A DNA stretch of 64,000 nt, taken from the NCBI GenBank assembly GCA_030812955.1, contig JAUSTR010000001.1, positions 186,001 through 250,000 of the forward strand, written 5' to 3'. The position numbers and the translations under genes were made by a program. Shown here piece by piece: positions 27,788-37,089 of the stretch. The stretch comes from Bacillus alveayuensis. Lineage in GTDB: Bacteria; Bacillota; Bacilli; Bacillales; Aeribacillaceae. Position 1 is the stretch's first letter; the number at the start of each line of letters is the position of its first letter. The notes under the pieces were generated by a model. The model was not told where the DNA came from. It saw nothing but the letters and a program-made list of their open reading frames with translations, and did not search any database.

Positions 27788-28723
27788 ATGGATTTCCAAG
27801 CTTTTCTGATTACATTTCGCGAAGCACTTGAAGCTATTTTAATTGTCGGTTTAATTATTTCATATTTAACTCGACTGAACGCTAATAAGTATAATAAATG
27901 GGTTTATTTAGGAGTTTTTCTTGCCATTGTCTCAAGCTTCATTGTCGCATTGATTTTTCAAGTGGTTTTAACCGGCTTTTCAAGTTTTGGAGCGGAAGTT
28001 TATTTAAAAGTTGGAATTATGTTTGCGTCAGTGCTATTACTCACGCACATGGTTCATTGGATGAAAAAACAATCCAAAGATATTAATAGTGACTTGCAGA
28101 AAAAAATTCAAGCTGTTGTCACAGCAGGTAGTGCTTCAGCGATGATTATCCATTCTTATCTTGTTGTCGTCCGTGAAGGGGTTGAAACCGTTTTTTATTT
28201 TGCAGCCATTTCGGGTGGTGATATTACAAAAGTATTTACAAGCTATGGTGCGTTAAGTGGATTGTTAATGGCACTTCTTATTGGATACCTTTTCTTTACA
28301 GGGACAATGAAAATATCACTAAAAGCTTTCTTTAATGTGACAGGCGTATTAATTATGTTTATTGCTGCAGGATTACTTGTTCAAGGAATTGGGATATTGC
28401 AAGACTTAGGGAAAATGGGATCAATCATTACGACACCAGAAGGAAAACCAGCACCACTTTATAACATCATTGAATTTATGCCTGAACATTATGTCGATGA
28501 AGTTCATTACGAACGGGATACTGGAAAAGAAGTGATGATTAGTGGGCAAATTGGTCTGTTTATGGCAGCAATGTTTGGCTACAGTCATAATCCTTCATTT
28601 GAACAAGTAGCGGCATATTGGTTATACTTTATCGGAGTGTTTCTATGGGTGAAATTTTTAGGGAAACGATCAAAACCTATTCAAACGAATAAGGAAATGG
28701 AAATCAAATCAATGAATGCTTAA
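27788..28723 (+). CDS. FTR1-family iron permease
   Basis: A 311-residue membrane protein with about seven segments. Two REXXE iron-translocation motifs are present: FREALEAILIVG in the first segment and VVREGVETVFYF in the fourth. It is the permease component of oxidative or EfeU-type iron uptake. Neither EfeO nor EfeB-type peroxidase genes accompany it here; the partner is the anchored helical protein just upstream, under the same Fur box. Start ATG after GAGGGGGGATCAC. Confidence 0.92.
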   Translation: MDFQAFLITFREALEAILIVGLIISYLTRLNANKYNKWVYLGVFLAIVSSFIVALIFQVVLTGFSSFGAEVYLKVGIMFASVLLLTHMVHWMKKQSKDINSDLQKKIQAVVTAGSASAMIIHSYLVVVREGVETVFYFAAISGGDITKVFTSYGALSGLLMALLIGYLFFTGTMKISLKAFFNVTGVLIMFIAAGLLVQGIGILQDLGKMGSIITTPEGKPAPLYNIIEFMPEHYVDEVHYERDTGKEVMISGQIGLFMAAMFGYSHNPSFEQVAAYWLYFIGVFLWVKFLGKRSKPIQTNKEMEIKSMNA

Positions 28724-28727
28724 CAAA

Positions 28728-28935
28728 AAGGCTCGCTTATAGCGAGCCTTCAGTGTGTGTAGACAAAGTCTATATGAAACAAATTTTCAGACTGAATGAA
28801 AACGCTTGTCATTCGAGGCACGAGCCCGATGAGAAGCGGAGTTACCAAGTAAGGTAATGAGCATTCGAAGAGGGCGAAGTAACAAAGAATGCAAGCGTTT
28901 GCCAACAGTCTGAAGGCTCGCTTATAGCGTGCCTT
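28728..28935 (+). repeat. Structured intergenic element flanked by a direct repeat
   Basis: AAGGCTCGCTTATAGCG occurs at 28729-28745 and again at 28913-28929; the first copy forms a perfect hairpin with AGCGAGCCTT. Between them a long stem is predicted. TTCAGACTG pairs with CAGTCTGAA, and AAACGCTTG then CATTC pairs with GAATG then CAAGCGTTT. Inside is a smaller hairpin (TTACCAAGTAAGGTAA). No reading frame is credible. It may be a dispersed repeat or a structured RNA. It fills the gap between the FTR1 gene and the next gene. Confidence 0.7.
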
Positions 28936-28978
28936 GCTTTCATTTCATATAGTTTTCTCGATGGGAGGTTAGTATTTC

Positions 28979-30421
28979 TTGGGAAATCGTGTCGAAAAGA
29001 AGTTCCAATGGTTTTATTTTTTCATGATCGGGATTCTTCTTTTTTATATGGTTCAAAACTCTCTTTCTCGTGTAAGCAGTTGGGACGAAGTAGATTTTGC
29101 TCTCGGTGTTGTACAATATGATTTACTTAGAATGCAGCCCCATTTTCCAGGTTATCCTTATTTTATTTTAGGAGGTATGCTTTTTTCGACTTTTTTACAG
29201 GATCCAATCAAATCCCTTGTATATTTCAATATTTTTATATATATCACTTCTTTTTTTCCCATTTATCAATTAGCAAAGACAGCCGTTCAAAATCGGGGGC
29301 TTTTCGTTACAAGCTTTGTTGTTTCTTTTCCGTTTTTAACAGTCATTACGGTACAGCCAATGTCAGAGGGAGCTGCAATTGCGGCCATGTGGTGGTTTTT
29401 GTGGTCTCTTATTTATGCTCGAAATCAAAAGCGGCAATGGCTAAAATTGTTGCCATCATTTTTATTTAGCATATTGCTAGGTATTCGTTTATCTTATATA
29501 CCGTTAGGAATTGGGCTAATATGGCTTTGGTTGGAAGAATGGAAAGATCATAAGAATTGGAAAAAAATAATTGTTCATCTACTTTTTGCACTGTTTTTCC
29601 AAAGTGTTTGGATCTTCGGATTAATCTTGTCAGAGGGGGGCTTACATAGCTTTCTTTCACTAGCCATTTCGTTCATCAACGGACATTTTTCTGATTGGGG
29701 AGGAGCGATCACTGTTGAAAGTGATGGATCAATTGGAGAGAGATTATCTCAATTCGTGTTATATAATTTATTATGGACGGGAATATCAGGGCAGTCGGTC
29801 ATCTTAAGTATTTTATATCTCGTTTTATTAGGGATAGCTTTAGCTTTTTCCATAAAAGGAAGATTAACAAAGCTTGATGTATTACTGATTTCTAGCTTTG
29901 TCGCTTATTTTTTTTGGGCCTTATTGGCCCAAAATATTGAAAAGCCAAGACATGTATTGCCGCTTGCTTCCATATGTGTGTTTTTTATTTGGACAAAATG
30001 CTTATTATCATTTCGAAAGCGAACATTCATATGGTTCATGACGGCTGTTTTCGTTTTTCAAGCATATGTATCGATTGATTTGTTAGTCAAGCAAAAAAAT
30101 GAAACTCCTGCCGTACACCAATTTATTCATTTTTTAAACGAGCAAGAAGAACCCTTTATTGTTTATACATGGGAAGAAACGAGAGTAATGGAATATGAAA
30201 ATGTGTCTTTTCAACATAAACGGTTGATGACGTATTCATTGTTTTTACAAGATATTTCTTATTATGAAGATCGAACGATTTATGTGACAAATCATGTTGT
30301 AGAAGGATTTGAACAACAAGGATTTGATCTATCAAACCGTCTTGAAAAAGTAGCGGAATTTTCATCAAGTGAGATTTTTGATCCTGTTTATAGTAAAATA
30401 ATACTTTATAAATGGGAGTAA
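28979..30421 (+). CDS. Polytopic membrane protein, GT-C glycosyltransferase-like
   Basis: A 480-residue protein with about ten hydrophobic segments and a soluble C-terminal tail (about 385-480). After the first segment comes a loop with [11 protein letters not shown], an acidic pair like that used for catalysis in GT-C enzymes, then FPGYPYF; later EKPRHVLPL recalls family GT39-like proteins. I infer a lipid-sugar-dependent glycosyltransferase but cannot name a family. TTG start after GGGAGGTTAG. It is not in the overlapping glycan operon and could read through into uvrC, which starts 13 bases later. Confidence 0.65.
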   Translation: MGNRVEKKFQWFYFFMIGILLFYMVQNSLSRVSSWDEVDFALGVVQYDLLRMQPHFPGYPYFILGGMLFSTFLQDPIKSLVYFNIFIYITSFFPIYQLAKTAVQNRGLFVTSFVVSFPFLTVITVQPMSEGAAIAAMWWFLWSLIYARNQKRQWLKLLPSFLFSILLGIRLSYIPLGIGLIWLWLEEWKDHKNWKKIIVHLLFALFFQSVWIFGLILSEGGLHSFLSLAISFINGHFSDWGGAITVESDGSIGERLSQFVLYNLLWTGISGQSVILSILYLVLLGIALAFSIKGRLTKLDVLLISSFVAYFFWALLAQNIEKPRHVLPLASICVFFIWTKCLLSFRKRTFIWFMTAVFVFQAYVSIDLLVKQKNETPAVHQFIHFLNEQEEPFIVYTWEETRVMEYENVSFQHKRLMTYSLFLQDISYYEDRTIYVTNHVVEGFEQQGFDLSNRLEKVAEFSSSEIFDPVYSKIILYKWE

Positions 30422-30434
30422 CGGAGTGATCAAA

Positions 30435-32207
30435 ATGTACGAGCATCTAAAAGAAAAACTAGCACTGCTACCTGATCAGCCAGGCTGCTATTTAATGAAA
30501 GATAAACATGGTACAGTCATTTATGTTGGAAAAGCGAAAGTGTTGAAAAACCGTGTACGCTCCTATTTTACGGGTACCCATGATGGGAAAACGTTACGTT
30601 TAGTGAATGAAATTGCTGACTTTGAATATATCGTGACCTCTTCGGATATAGAAGCACTGTTATTAGAAATGAATTTAATAAAAAAACATGATCCTAAGTA
30701 TAATGTGATGTTAAAGGATGACAAAAGCTATCCTTTTATTAAAATCACTGCAGAACGTCATCCACGCCTCATCGTTACGCGCAAGGTGAAAAAAGATAAA
30801 GGTAAATACTTTGGTCCATATCCAAATGTTCAAGCTGCCCGAGAAACAAAAAAATTGCTTGACCGCATGTATCCCTTAAGAAAATGTCATACGTTGCCAG
30901 ATCGTGTCTGCTTATATTATCATATGGGACAATGTCTTGCTCCTTGTGTAAACGATATTTCAGAAGAAACGAATAAGAAGATGGTTGAAGGAATTTCACG
31001 CTTTCTAAAAGGTGGTTATCAAGAAGTAAAAAAAGAGCTAACGGAAAAAATGCTCAAAGCATCAGAAGCGCTTGAGTTTGAAAAGGCTAAAGAATATCGT
31101 GATCAAATTGCCTATATAGAAACTCTTATGAAAAAGCAAAAAATGGTATTGAACGATTTTGTAGATCGGGATGTATTTGCTTATTACTATGATAAAGGAT
31201 GGATGTGCGTTCAAGTTTTTTTTATTAGACAAGGGAATTTAATCGAGCGCGATGTTTCGATTTTTCCAATTTATCGGGAGCCGGAAGAGGAGTTTTTAAC
31301 GTTTTTAGGACAATTTTATTCGCAAAATCATCATATTTTGCCAAAAGAAATCTTGTTACCGGATGATGTAGAAGCTGATCTTGTGAAGGAGCTCCTTCAA
31401 ATAGAAGTCTTGCAGCCAAAAAGAGGAGTAAAAAAGGATCTCGTTTTACTTGCTTATAAAAATGCGAAAATATCATTAAAGGAAAAGTTTTCTTTAATTG
31501 AGCGCGATGAAGACAGAACAATTAAAGCAATTGAAAACCTTGGGAAGCATTTGAAAATCCCGACACCGCAAAGAATCGAGGCGTTTGACAACTCCAATAT
31601 ACAAGGGACGGATGCCGTATCGGCGATGGTTGTGTTTACAGATGGAAAACCGAATAAAAAAGAATATAGAAAATTTAAGATTAAGTCTGTCGAAGGACCC
31701 GATGATTATGAGTCAATGAAAGAGGTTATTAGAAGGCGTTATACTCGTGTATTAAAAGAGTCATTGCCGCTAGCGGATTTGATTATTGTCGATGGTGGAA
31801 AAGGTCAAATAAGTGCAGCAAGAGACGTTTTAGAAAATGAATTAGGACTTGATATTCCTGTAGCAGGATTAGTAAAAGATGAAAAGCATCGAACGGCACA
31901 TTTAGTCATTGGCAGCCCACCAGAAGTTGTGGAACTGGAAAGAAACAGTCAAGAATTTTATTTACTCCAACGAATTCAAGATGAAGTACACCGGTTTGCG
32001 ATTACATTTCACCGCCAAGTGCGCAGCAAACAAGCTTTTAAATCTGTTTTAGATGATATTCCAGGGGTTGGACAAAAAAGAAAACAGCAGCTTTTAAAAG
32101 CTTTCGGGTCCATCGATCAAATGAAAAAAGCTAACCTTGAGGATTTACGTCGTGCAGGTATGCCAAAAAATATCGCACAAAAAATATTGGAAAAATTCAA
32201 AAGTTAA
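30435..32207 (+). CDS. uvrC: UvrABC system protein C (excinuclease)
   Basis: Makes both incisions in nucleotide excision repair, in complex with UvrB and lesion DNA. The 590-residue protein shows the GIY-YIG domain ([20 protein letters not shown], about 12-90), the UVR motif that binds UvrB (about 200-230), the RNase H-like nuclease ([31 protein letters not shown]) and C-terminal helix-hairpin-helix repeats ([19 protein letters not shown]). ATG at 30435 after CGGAGTG; a GTG nine bases earlier overlaps that site. Confidence 0.96.
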   Translation: MYEHLKEKLALLPDQPGCYLMKDKHGTVIYVGKAKVLKNRVRSYFTGTHDGKTLRLVNEIADFEYIVTSSDIEALLLEMNLIKKHDPKYNVMLKDDKSYPFIKITAERHPRLIVTRKVKKDKGKYFGPYPNVQAARETKKLLDRMYPLRKCHTLPDRVCLYYHMGQCLAPCVNDISEETNKKMVEGISRFLKGGYQEVKKELTEKMLKASEALEFEKAKEYRDQIAYIETLMKKQKMVLNDFVDRDVFAYYYDKGWMCVQVFFIRQGNLIERDVSIFPIYREPEEEFLTFLGQFYSQNHHILPKEILLPDDVEADLVKELLQIEVLQPKRGVKKDLVLLAYKNAKISLKEKFSLIERDEDRTIKAIENLGKHLKIPTPQRIEAFDNSNIQGTDAVSAMVVFTDGKPNKKEYRKFKIKSVEGPDDYESMKEVIRRRYTRVLKESLPLADLIIVDGGKGQISAARDVLENELGLDIPVAGLVKDEKHRTAHLVIGSPPEVVELERNSQEFYLLQRIQDEVHRFAITFHRQVRSKQAFKSVLDDIPGVGQKRKQQLLKAFGSIDQMKKANLEDLRRAGMPKNIAQKILEKFKS

Positions 32208-32209
32208 CA

Positions 32210-32238
32210 TTGAAATTACAACAATTGTCTGTTACTAT
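32210..32238 (+). promoter_or_regulatory. Sigma-A promoter of the lysC leader
   Basis: TTGAAA, 17 bases, TACTAT. It begins just after the uvrC stop codon and would give a leader starting near 32245. Confidence 0.6.
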
Positions 32239-32282
32239 TTATTTAAATTGAATACTGTGATCGTTTAGTTCGTTCGTGTTAT

Positions 32283-32536
32283 GAAGATAGAGGTGCGAAC
32301 TTCAAGAGTAAAATGCATGAGGAGAATGGACTCCAAAGATTGCATTTGAAAGGGGAGCGTCGCCGAAGTGAGGTAAGATCCATTGCTTATCTCGCTGGTT
32401 CTACATTGAATAAATGTAGGACTGTCAAGAAGGGAGAAAACTTCTTGGAGAGCTATCTCATTGATGCTAGAACGATGAATAAGTTTATATTTTTCGTTTA
32501 GGCTAGCAATGAGATCAGGTCTCATTGCTTTTTTTA
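32283..32536 (+). promoter_or_regulatory. Lysine riboswitch (L box) of lysC
   Basis: The core AGAGGTGCGAACTTCAAGAG at 32289 onward is the conserved lysine-aptamer 5' segment. Typical later elements include GAAAGGGGAGCGTCGCCGAA and the closing GGAGAGCTATCTC region. ATCTCATTGATGCTAG (near 32453-32468) can pair with CTAGCAATGAGAT (32503-32515) as antiterminator. Lysine binding should favour the terminator and shut off aspartokinase synthesis. Confidence 0.95.
32506..32536 (+). terminator. Riboswitch-controlled terminator
   Basis: GCAATGAGA, loop TCAGG, TCTCATTGC, then TTTTTTT. Confidence 0.93.
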
Positions 32537-32618
32537 TTGGTCAAATAGCTTTCCAATCAAACCTTATACACATGAACATCGATCACAAAGGAGAATAAAG
32601 AAAAGAGGAGAAGTGGAA

Positions 32619-33851
32619 ATGGGAATAGTTGTTCAAAAATTTGGTGGAACTTCTGTAGGGAGTGTTGAGCGAATTCAAAATGTAGCCAAACGAGTCATTG
32701 CTGAAAAAGACCGTGGAAAAGATGTTGTCGTTGTCGTGTCAGCAATGGGTAAAACGACAGATCAGTTAGTATCACTTGCTCATGAAATATCCAAAAAACC
32801 GAGTAAAAGAGAAATGGACATGCTCTTAACGACAGGTGAACAAGTGACCATTTCCTTATTGTCAATGGCTTTGCAAGAACAAGGCTATGAAACCGTTTCG
32901 TTTACAGGTTGGCAGGCAGGAATTATGACAGAACCTGTTCACGGAAATGCGCGAATCACGAAAATTATAACAGATCGACTGGAGCAAGAGCTGAAACAAG
33001 GGAAAATTGTCATCGTAGCTGGATTCCAAGGAATGACGGAAAGCGGTGAAATTACAACGTTAGGAAGAGGCGGGTCTGATACAACAGCGGTTGCATTGGC
33101 TGCAGCGCTTAAAGCTGAAAAATGTGACATTTATACAGATGTGACAGGGGTATTTACAACAGACCCCCGCTATGTGAAAGGAGCACGAAAGCTTGAAGCT
33201 ATTTCTTATGATGAAATGCTTGAATTGGCTAATTTAGGAGCTGGTGTGCTGCATCCAAGAGCTGTTGAATTCGCGAAAAACTACAACGTATTGCTTGAAG
33301 TAAGATCAAGTATGGAAATGGAAAGAGGGACAATTGTAGAGGAGGAAACATACATGGAACAAAATTTAGTTGTAAGAGGAATTGCTTTTGAAGATCAAGT
33401 GACAAGGGTGTCTGTATGCGGGCTGCCAAATAGTATTCATACATTATCTACGATTTTCTCAACGCTTGCAGAACACGGAATTAATGTCGATATTATCATT
33501 CAAAGTACTTCAAAAGAAGAACTCACTTCTATTTCTTTCTCGATTAAAACAGAGGACCTTGATGAAACATTAAAAGTGCTAAAACAACATCAAAACCAGC
33601 TTCAATTTGAAAAAATTGAATATGAGAAAAATTTAGCAAAAGTTTCGATCGTTGGATCAGGTATGATATCAAATCCAGGGGTAGCAGCGCAAATGTTTAA
33701 CGAATTAGCCGATCACGGTATCCTCATTAAAATGGTCAGTACGTCAGAAATTAAAGTATCTGTCGTTGTGGATGAAGATAAAATGGTTGAAGCCGTTGAA
33801 GTCCTGCATGAAGCCTTCAACTTATCAAAGCAAGAAGAAGTTGTGAAGTAA
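32619..33851 (+). CDS. lysC: Aspartokinase II, alpha and beta subunits (lysine-sensitive)
   Basis: Phosphorylates aspartate, the first step to lysine, threonine, methionine and diaminopimelate. The 410-residue chain has the kinase core ([41 protein letters not shown]) and a tandem ACT regulatory region from about 265. ATG at 32619 is chosen (GAGGAG 8 bases upstream) over a GTG at 32613. A second start at 33354 makes the beta subunit (residues 246-410). A lysine riboswitch lies upstream. Confidence 0.95.
   Translation: MGIVVQKFGGTSVGSVERIQNVAKRVIAEKDRGKDVVVVVSAMGKTTDQLVSLAHEISKKPSKREMDMLLTTGEQVTISLLSMALQEQGYETVSFTGWQAGIMTEPVHGNARITKIITDRLEQELKQGKIVIVAGFQGMTESGEITTLGRGGSDTTAVALAAALKAEKCDIYTDVTGVFTTDPRYVKGARKLEAISYDEMLELANLGAGVLHPRAVEFAKNYNVLLEVRSSMEMERGTIVEEETYMEQNLVVRGIAFEDQVTRVSVCGLPNSIHTLSTIFSTLAEHGINVDIIIQSTSKEELTSISFSIKTEDLDETLKVLKQHQNQLQFEKIEYEKNLAKVSIVGSGMISNPGVAAQMFNELADHGILIKMVSTSEIKVSVVVDEDKMVEAVEVLHEAFNLSKQEEVVK
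33339..33356 (+). other. Internal ribosome-binding site and start for the LysC beta subunit
   Basis: GAGGAGGAAACATACATG places a full Shine-Dalgarno sequence 8 bases before an in-frame ATG at codon 246. The product starts [13 protein letters not shown]. subtilis aspartokinase II uses an internal start at the same codon number for its beta subunit. Confidence 0.88.
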
Positions 33852-33860
33852 TGGAATGAG

Positions 33861-33890
33861 AAGGGGAGTTTGAAAGCTTACTCCCCTTTA
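33861..33890. terminator. Bidirectional terminator between lysC and yslB
   Basis: AAGGGGAGT and ACTCCCCTT pair around TTGAAAGCTT. It overlaps the yslB stop region and serves the convergent genes. Confidence 0.7.
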
Positions 33891-34337
33891 AGTTTGGTCT
33901 TTAGAATCCCATTTAACTGTAAAGATTACTTTTTTAGCACGAGGTTTAATCTCTTCATACGTTTCCGTCACAACTTGGTTCATTTGTTGAATTTGCTCAG
34001 CGATAAATCCTGCTTCAAGTTGAAATGAAGGGGTCTTTTGCAACGTAAAACGCGTTGTGATCAACTCGCTCGTTAATTCCATTACGATTTCATGTTTCTT
34101 TTCGTTTATGATTTCAAGCATACCCCAACCAGCATAAGAAAAAAAAGAAATGATTTCTTCAGTAGAAGATAAAGGATATTGACGGGCAAGACGCTTTCCG
34201 GCCCAATATAAAAGCGAGCTTGAATGTTGACCGAGCAAGTCTGGGATTAAAATTTCACGTAATAATTCGTATCCGAATGCACTTACTCGTAAATCTTGAA
34301 GGTGTTCCATTTTCTCTTTTAATGTATTGATTTTCAC
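33888..34337 (-). CDS. yslB: DUF2507 family protein YslB
   Basis: A 149-residue cytosolic protein of the YslB family, unknown function; distant similarity to V4R/heme-NO-type folds has been suggested for the family. Characteristic features are FGYELLREILIPDLLGQHSS, LYWAGKRLARQYP and FFSYAGWGMLEI. GTG start at 34337 with GAGGGGAATC upstream. It lies between lysC and sdhC on the opposite strand, as in B. subtilis. Confidence 0.85.
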   Translation of the reverse strand: MKINTLKEKMEHLQDLRVSAFGYELLREILIPDLLGQHSSSLLYWAGKRLARQYPLSSTEEIISFFSYAGWGMLEIINEKKHEIVMELTSELITTRFTLQKTPSFQLEAGFIAEQIQQMNQVVTETYEEIKPRAKKVIFTVKWDSKDQT

Positions 34338-34509
34338 GCGATTCCCCTCTTTCTTCTAAACCAATAATATTATAACAACTTTATGAAAGGATGGAAGATA
34401 AATAGATATTCAATTAATTAATAAGAATTTAAACATATTAATAAAGTAAAAATAAATCAAATTTTATACATTAATTTTTCTAAAAATTTGAATACTTGAA
34501 CACGTTTTC

Positions 34510-34538
34510 TTGACGCTATTTCCAGATGAGAGTACAAT
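34510..34538 (+). promoter_or_regulatory. Sigma-A promoter of sdhCAB
   Basis: TTGACG, 17 bases, TACAAT, giving a leader of about 145 bases before sdhC. The AT-rich stretch 34380-34500 upstream holds no gene. Confidence 0.75.
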
Positions 34539-34687
34539 GAATTTGTCATAAAGTTTTTCGAGTATTTTAGCTATACATTTGTCGAACATTGTATATTACC
34601 ATGTTTGATAAATGTATACGAAGAAAAGCTGGGGAGTAGGAGAGATCCAAAAATGAATATGTATTTGAGATTAGGGGGTTAGTGTCC

Positions 34688-35296
34688 ATGGCAGGTAACA
34701 GAGAATTTGTTAACCGGAGATTACATTCACTATTAGGAGTTGTACCAATTGGCATATTTTTAATTCAACATCTTGTTGTCAACCATTTTGCAACAAAAGG
34801 GCCTGAGGCTTTCAACGAGGCTGCTCATTTTATGGAAAATTTGCCTTTTAGGTACTTTTTAGAAGTATTCATTATTTTTCTTCCACTTTTATATCATGCT
34901 ATTTATGGTATTTATATTGCTTTTACAGCAAAAAACAATGTTAGTCAATATAGTTATTTTCGAAATTGGATGTTTCTCCTACAACGTATAACTGGTATTA
35001 TTACGCTTATTTTTGTTGCTTGGCACGTGTGGGAAACACGCATAGCTGCAGCATTCGGAGCAGACGTCAACTTTGACATGATGGCCAGCATTTTAAGTAG
35101 TCCTGTTATGTTAGTCTTTTACATAGTAGGTGTGCTTTCAGCCATTTTTCACTTCGCCAATGGTCTATGGTCATTTGCAGTTAGTTGGGGGATCACTGTT
35201 ACTCCTCGTTCTCAGCAAATCACAACATATGTTACAATGGGAATTTTCGTAGCGCTTTCTATTGTAGGATTACGAGCAATTTTTGCTTTCGTATAA
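34688..35296 (+). CDS. sdhC: Succinate dehydrogenase cytochrome b558 subunit
   Basis: The di-heme membrane anchor of respiratory complex II, passing electrons to menaquinone. The 202 residues form five membrane helices. The four heme-ligand histidines known from B. subtilis SdhC are at the same numbers: H28, H70, H113 and H155. ATG at 34688 follows AGGGGG by 10 bases and gives the exact family length; the GTG at 34682 is too close to the site. Heads the sdhCAB operon. Confidence 0.95.
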   Translation: MAGNREFVNRRLHSLLGVVPIGIFLIQHLVVNHFATKGPEAFNEAAHFMENLPFRYFLEVFIIFLPLLYHAIYGIYIAFTAKNNVSQYSYFRNWMFLLQRITGIITLIFVAWHVWETRIAAAFGADVNFDMMASILSSPVMLVFYIVGVLSAIFHFANGLWSFAVSWGITVTPRSQQITTYVTMGIFVALSIVGLRAIFAFV

Positions 35297-35330
35297 TGGT
35301 ACAAATTAGCTAACAAAGGGAGTGGACCTT

Positions 35331-37088
35331 ATGAGTGGTAAATTAATTGTTGTCGGTGGCGGCTTAGCAGGATTAATGGCAACGATCAAAGCAGCAGAAG
35401 CCGGCGTACCTGTCGAGTTATTTTCATTAGTTCCTGTTAAACGATCACACTCTGTTTGCGCACAAGGTGGAATTAATGGAGCAGTTAATACAAAAGGTGA
35501 AGGTGACTCTCCTTGGGAGCACTTTGATGATACAGTTTACGGTGGAGACTTTTTAGCCAATCAGCCGCCTGTTAAAGCAATGTGTGAGGCAGCACCTGGA
35601 ATTATTCATCTTCTTGATCGCATGGGTGTCATGTTTAACCGTACACCAGAAGGATTATTAGATTTCCGACGCTTTGGTGGTACACAGCATCATCGTACGG
35701 CATATGCTGGAGCAACAACTGGACAACAGCTTTTATATGCTTTAGATGAGCAAGTTCGCCGTCATGAGGTTGCTGGTCTTGTAACAAAGTATGAAGGATG
35801 GGAATTTTTAGGGATTATTCAAGACGATGAAGGACGTTGCCGTGGAATTGTTGCGCAAAATTTAACAACTATGGAAATCCAATCATTCCGCTCTGATGCG
35901 GTTATTATGGCTACAGGTGGACCTGGTATTATTTTTGGAAAATCAACAAACTCTGTTATCAATACCGGCTCTGCAGCATCTATTGTATATCAGCAAGGTG
36001 CTTATTACGCAAATGGGGAATTTATCCAAATTCATCCAACTGCGATACCAGGAGACGACAAATTACGTCTAATGAGTGAATCTGCACGCGGTGAAGGTGG
36101 ACGAGTATGGACGTATAAAGATGGAAAGCCATGGTATTTCCTTGAAGAGAAATATCCAGCTTACGGAAACTTAGTCCCACGTGATATCGCGACACGTGAA
36201 ATTTTCCATGTATGTGTAGACTTAAAACTTGGAATTAATGGAGAAAATATGGTCTATTTAGACCTTTCCCATAAAGATCCGAAAGAACTTGATATTAAAC
36301 TTGGCGGTATAATCGAAATTTATGAAAAATTTATGGGAGAAGACCCACGTAAAGTTCCGATGAAAATCTTCCCAGCTGTTCATTACTCAATGGGTGGATT
36401 ATGGGTAGATTATGATCAGATGACAAATATCCCGGGACTATTTGCTGCTGGTGAATGTGACTATTCCCAACACGGTGCAAACCGTCTAGGAGCAAACTCT
36501 TTATTATCTGCTATTTATGGAGGTATGGTAGCAGGTCCGAAAGCTGTTGAATATATGAATGGTATAGAAAAATCTGCAGAGGATTTATCTTCTACACTTT
36601 ATGATGCGAGAGTAAAAGAAGAACAAGCAAAATGGGATGAAATTTTGAAAATGGATGGAAATGAAAATGCCTACCTCCTTCATAAAGAATTAGGAGAATG
36701 GATGACTGATAATGTAACAGTTGTCCGCTATAATGATAAGCTTTTAAAAACAGATGAAAAGATTCAAGAACTAATGGAACGTTGGGAACGTATTAACATT
36801 ACCGATACTGCAAAATGGAGCAATCAAGGTGCAACCTTTACACGTCAATTGAAAAACATGCTCCAGCTTGCTCGTGTGATCACATTAGGTGCTTATAACC
36901 GTAATGAAAGCCGTGGGGCACACTATAAGCCTGAATTCCCTGACCGCAACGATGAAGAATGGCTCAAAACAACAATGGCAAGTTTTGCAGGAGAAACAGA
37001 AGGACCTAAGTTCCACTATGAGGATGTAGATACATCACTCATTAAACCTCGTAAACGTGACTATACAAAGAAAAAGGGGGAAAAGTAA
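35331..37088 (+). CDS. sdhA: Succinate dehydrogenase flavoprotein subunit
   Basis: Oxidises succinate to fumarate on the inner face of the membrane. The 585-residue chain starts with the dinucleotide fold VVGGGLAGLMATIKAAEAG. The covalent-FAD histidine is H40 in RSHSVCAQGGINGA. Substrate loop HPTAIPG and the cap residues around SESARGEGGRVW follow. ATG at 35331 with AAAGGGAGTGG upstream. The next gene begins one base after its stop codon. Confidence 0.96.
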   Translation: MSGKLIVVGGGLAGLMATIKAAEAGVPVELFSLVPVKRSHSVCAQGGINGAVNTKGEGDSPWEHFDDTVYGGDFLANQPPVKAMCEAAPGIIHLLDRMGVMFNRTPEGLLDFRRFGGTQHHRTAYAGATTGQQLLYALDEQVRRHEVAGLVTKYEGWEFLGIIQDDEGRCRGIVAQNLTTMEIQSFRSDAVIMATGGPGIIFGKSTNSVINTGSAASIVYQQGAYYANGEFIQIHPTAIPGDDKLRLMSESARGEGGRVWTYKDGKPWYFLEEKYPAYGNLVPRDIATREIFHVCVDLKLGINGENMVYLDLSHKDPKELDIKLGGIIEIYEKFMGEDPRKVPMKIFPAVHYSMGGLWVDYDQMTNIPGLFAAGECDYSQHGANRLGANSLLSAIYGGMVAGPKAVEYMNGIEKSAEDLSSTLYDARVKEEQAKWDEILKMDGNENAYLLHKELGEWMTDNVTVVRYNDKLLKTDEKIQELMERWERINITDTAKWSNQGATFTRQLKNMLQLARVITLGAYNRNESRGAHYKPEFPDRNDEEWLKTTMASFAGETEGPKFHYEDVDTSLIKPRKRDYTKKKGEK

Positions 37089-37089
37089 G

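Noticed and set aside
28787-28918. Reading the structured element after the FTR1 gene as a riboswitch for the next gene
   Set aside because: It matches no aptamer core I recognise and is flanked by a direct repeat; a repeat or independent RNA is the safer description.
32265-32525. Frames on both strands within the lysC leader
   Set aside because: The region is a lysine riboswitch; the frames follow aptamer sequence.
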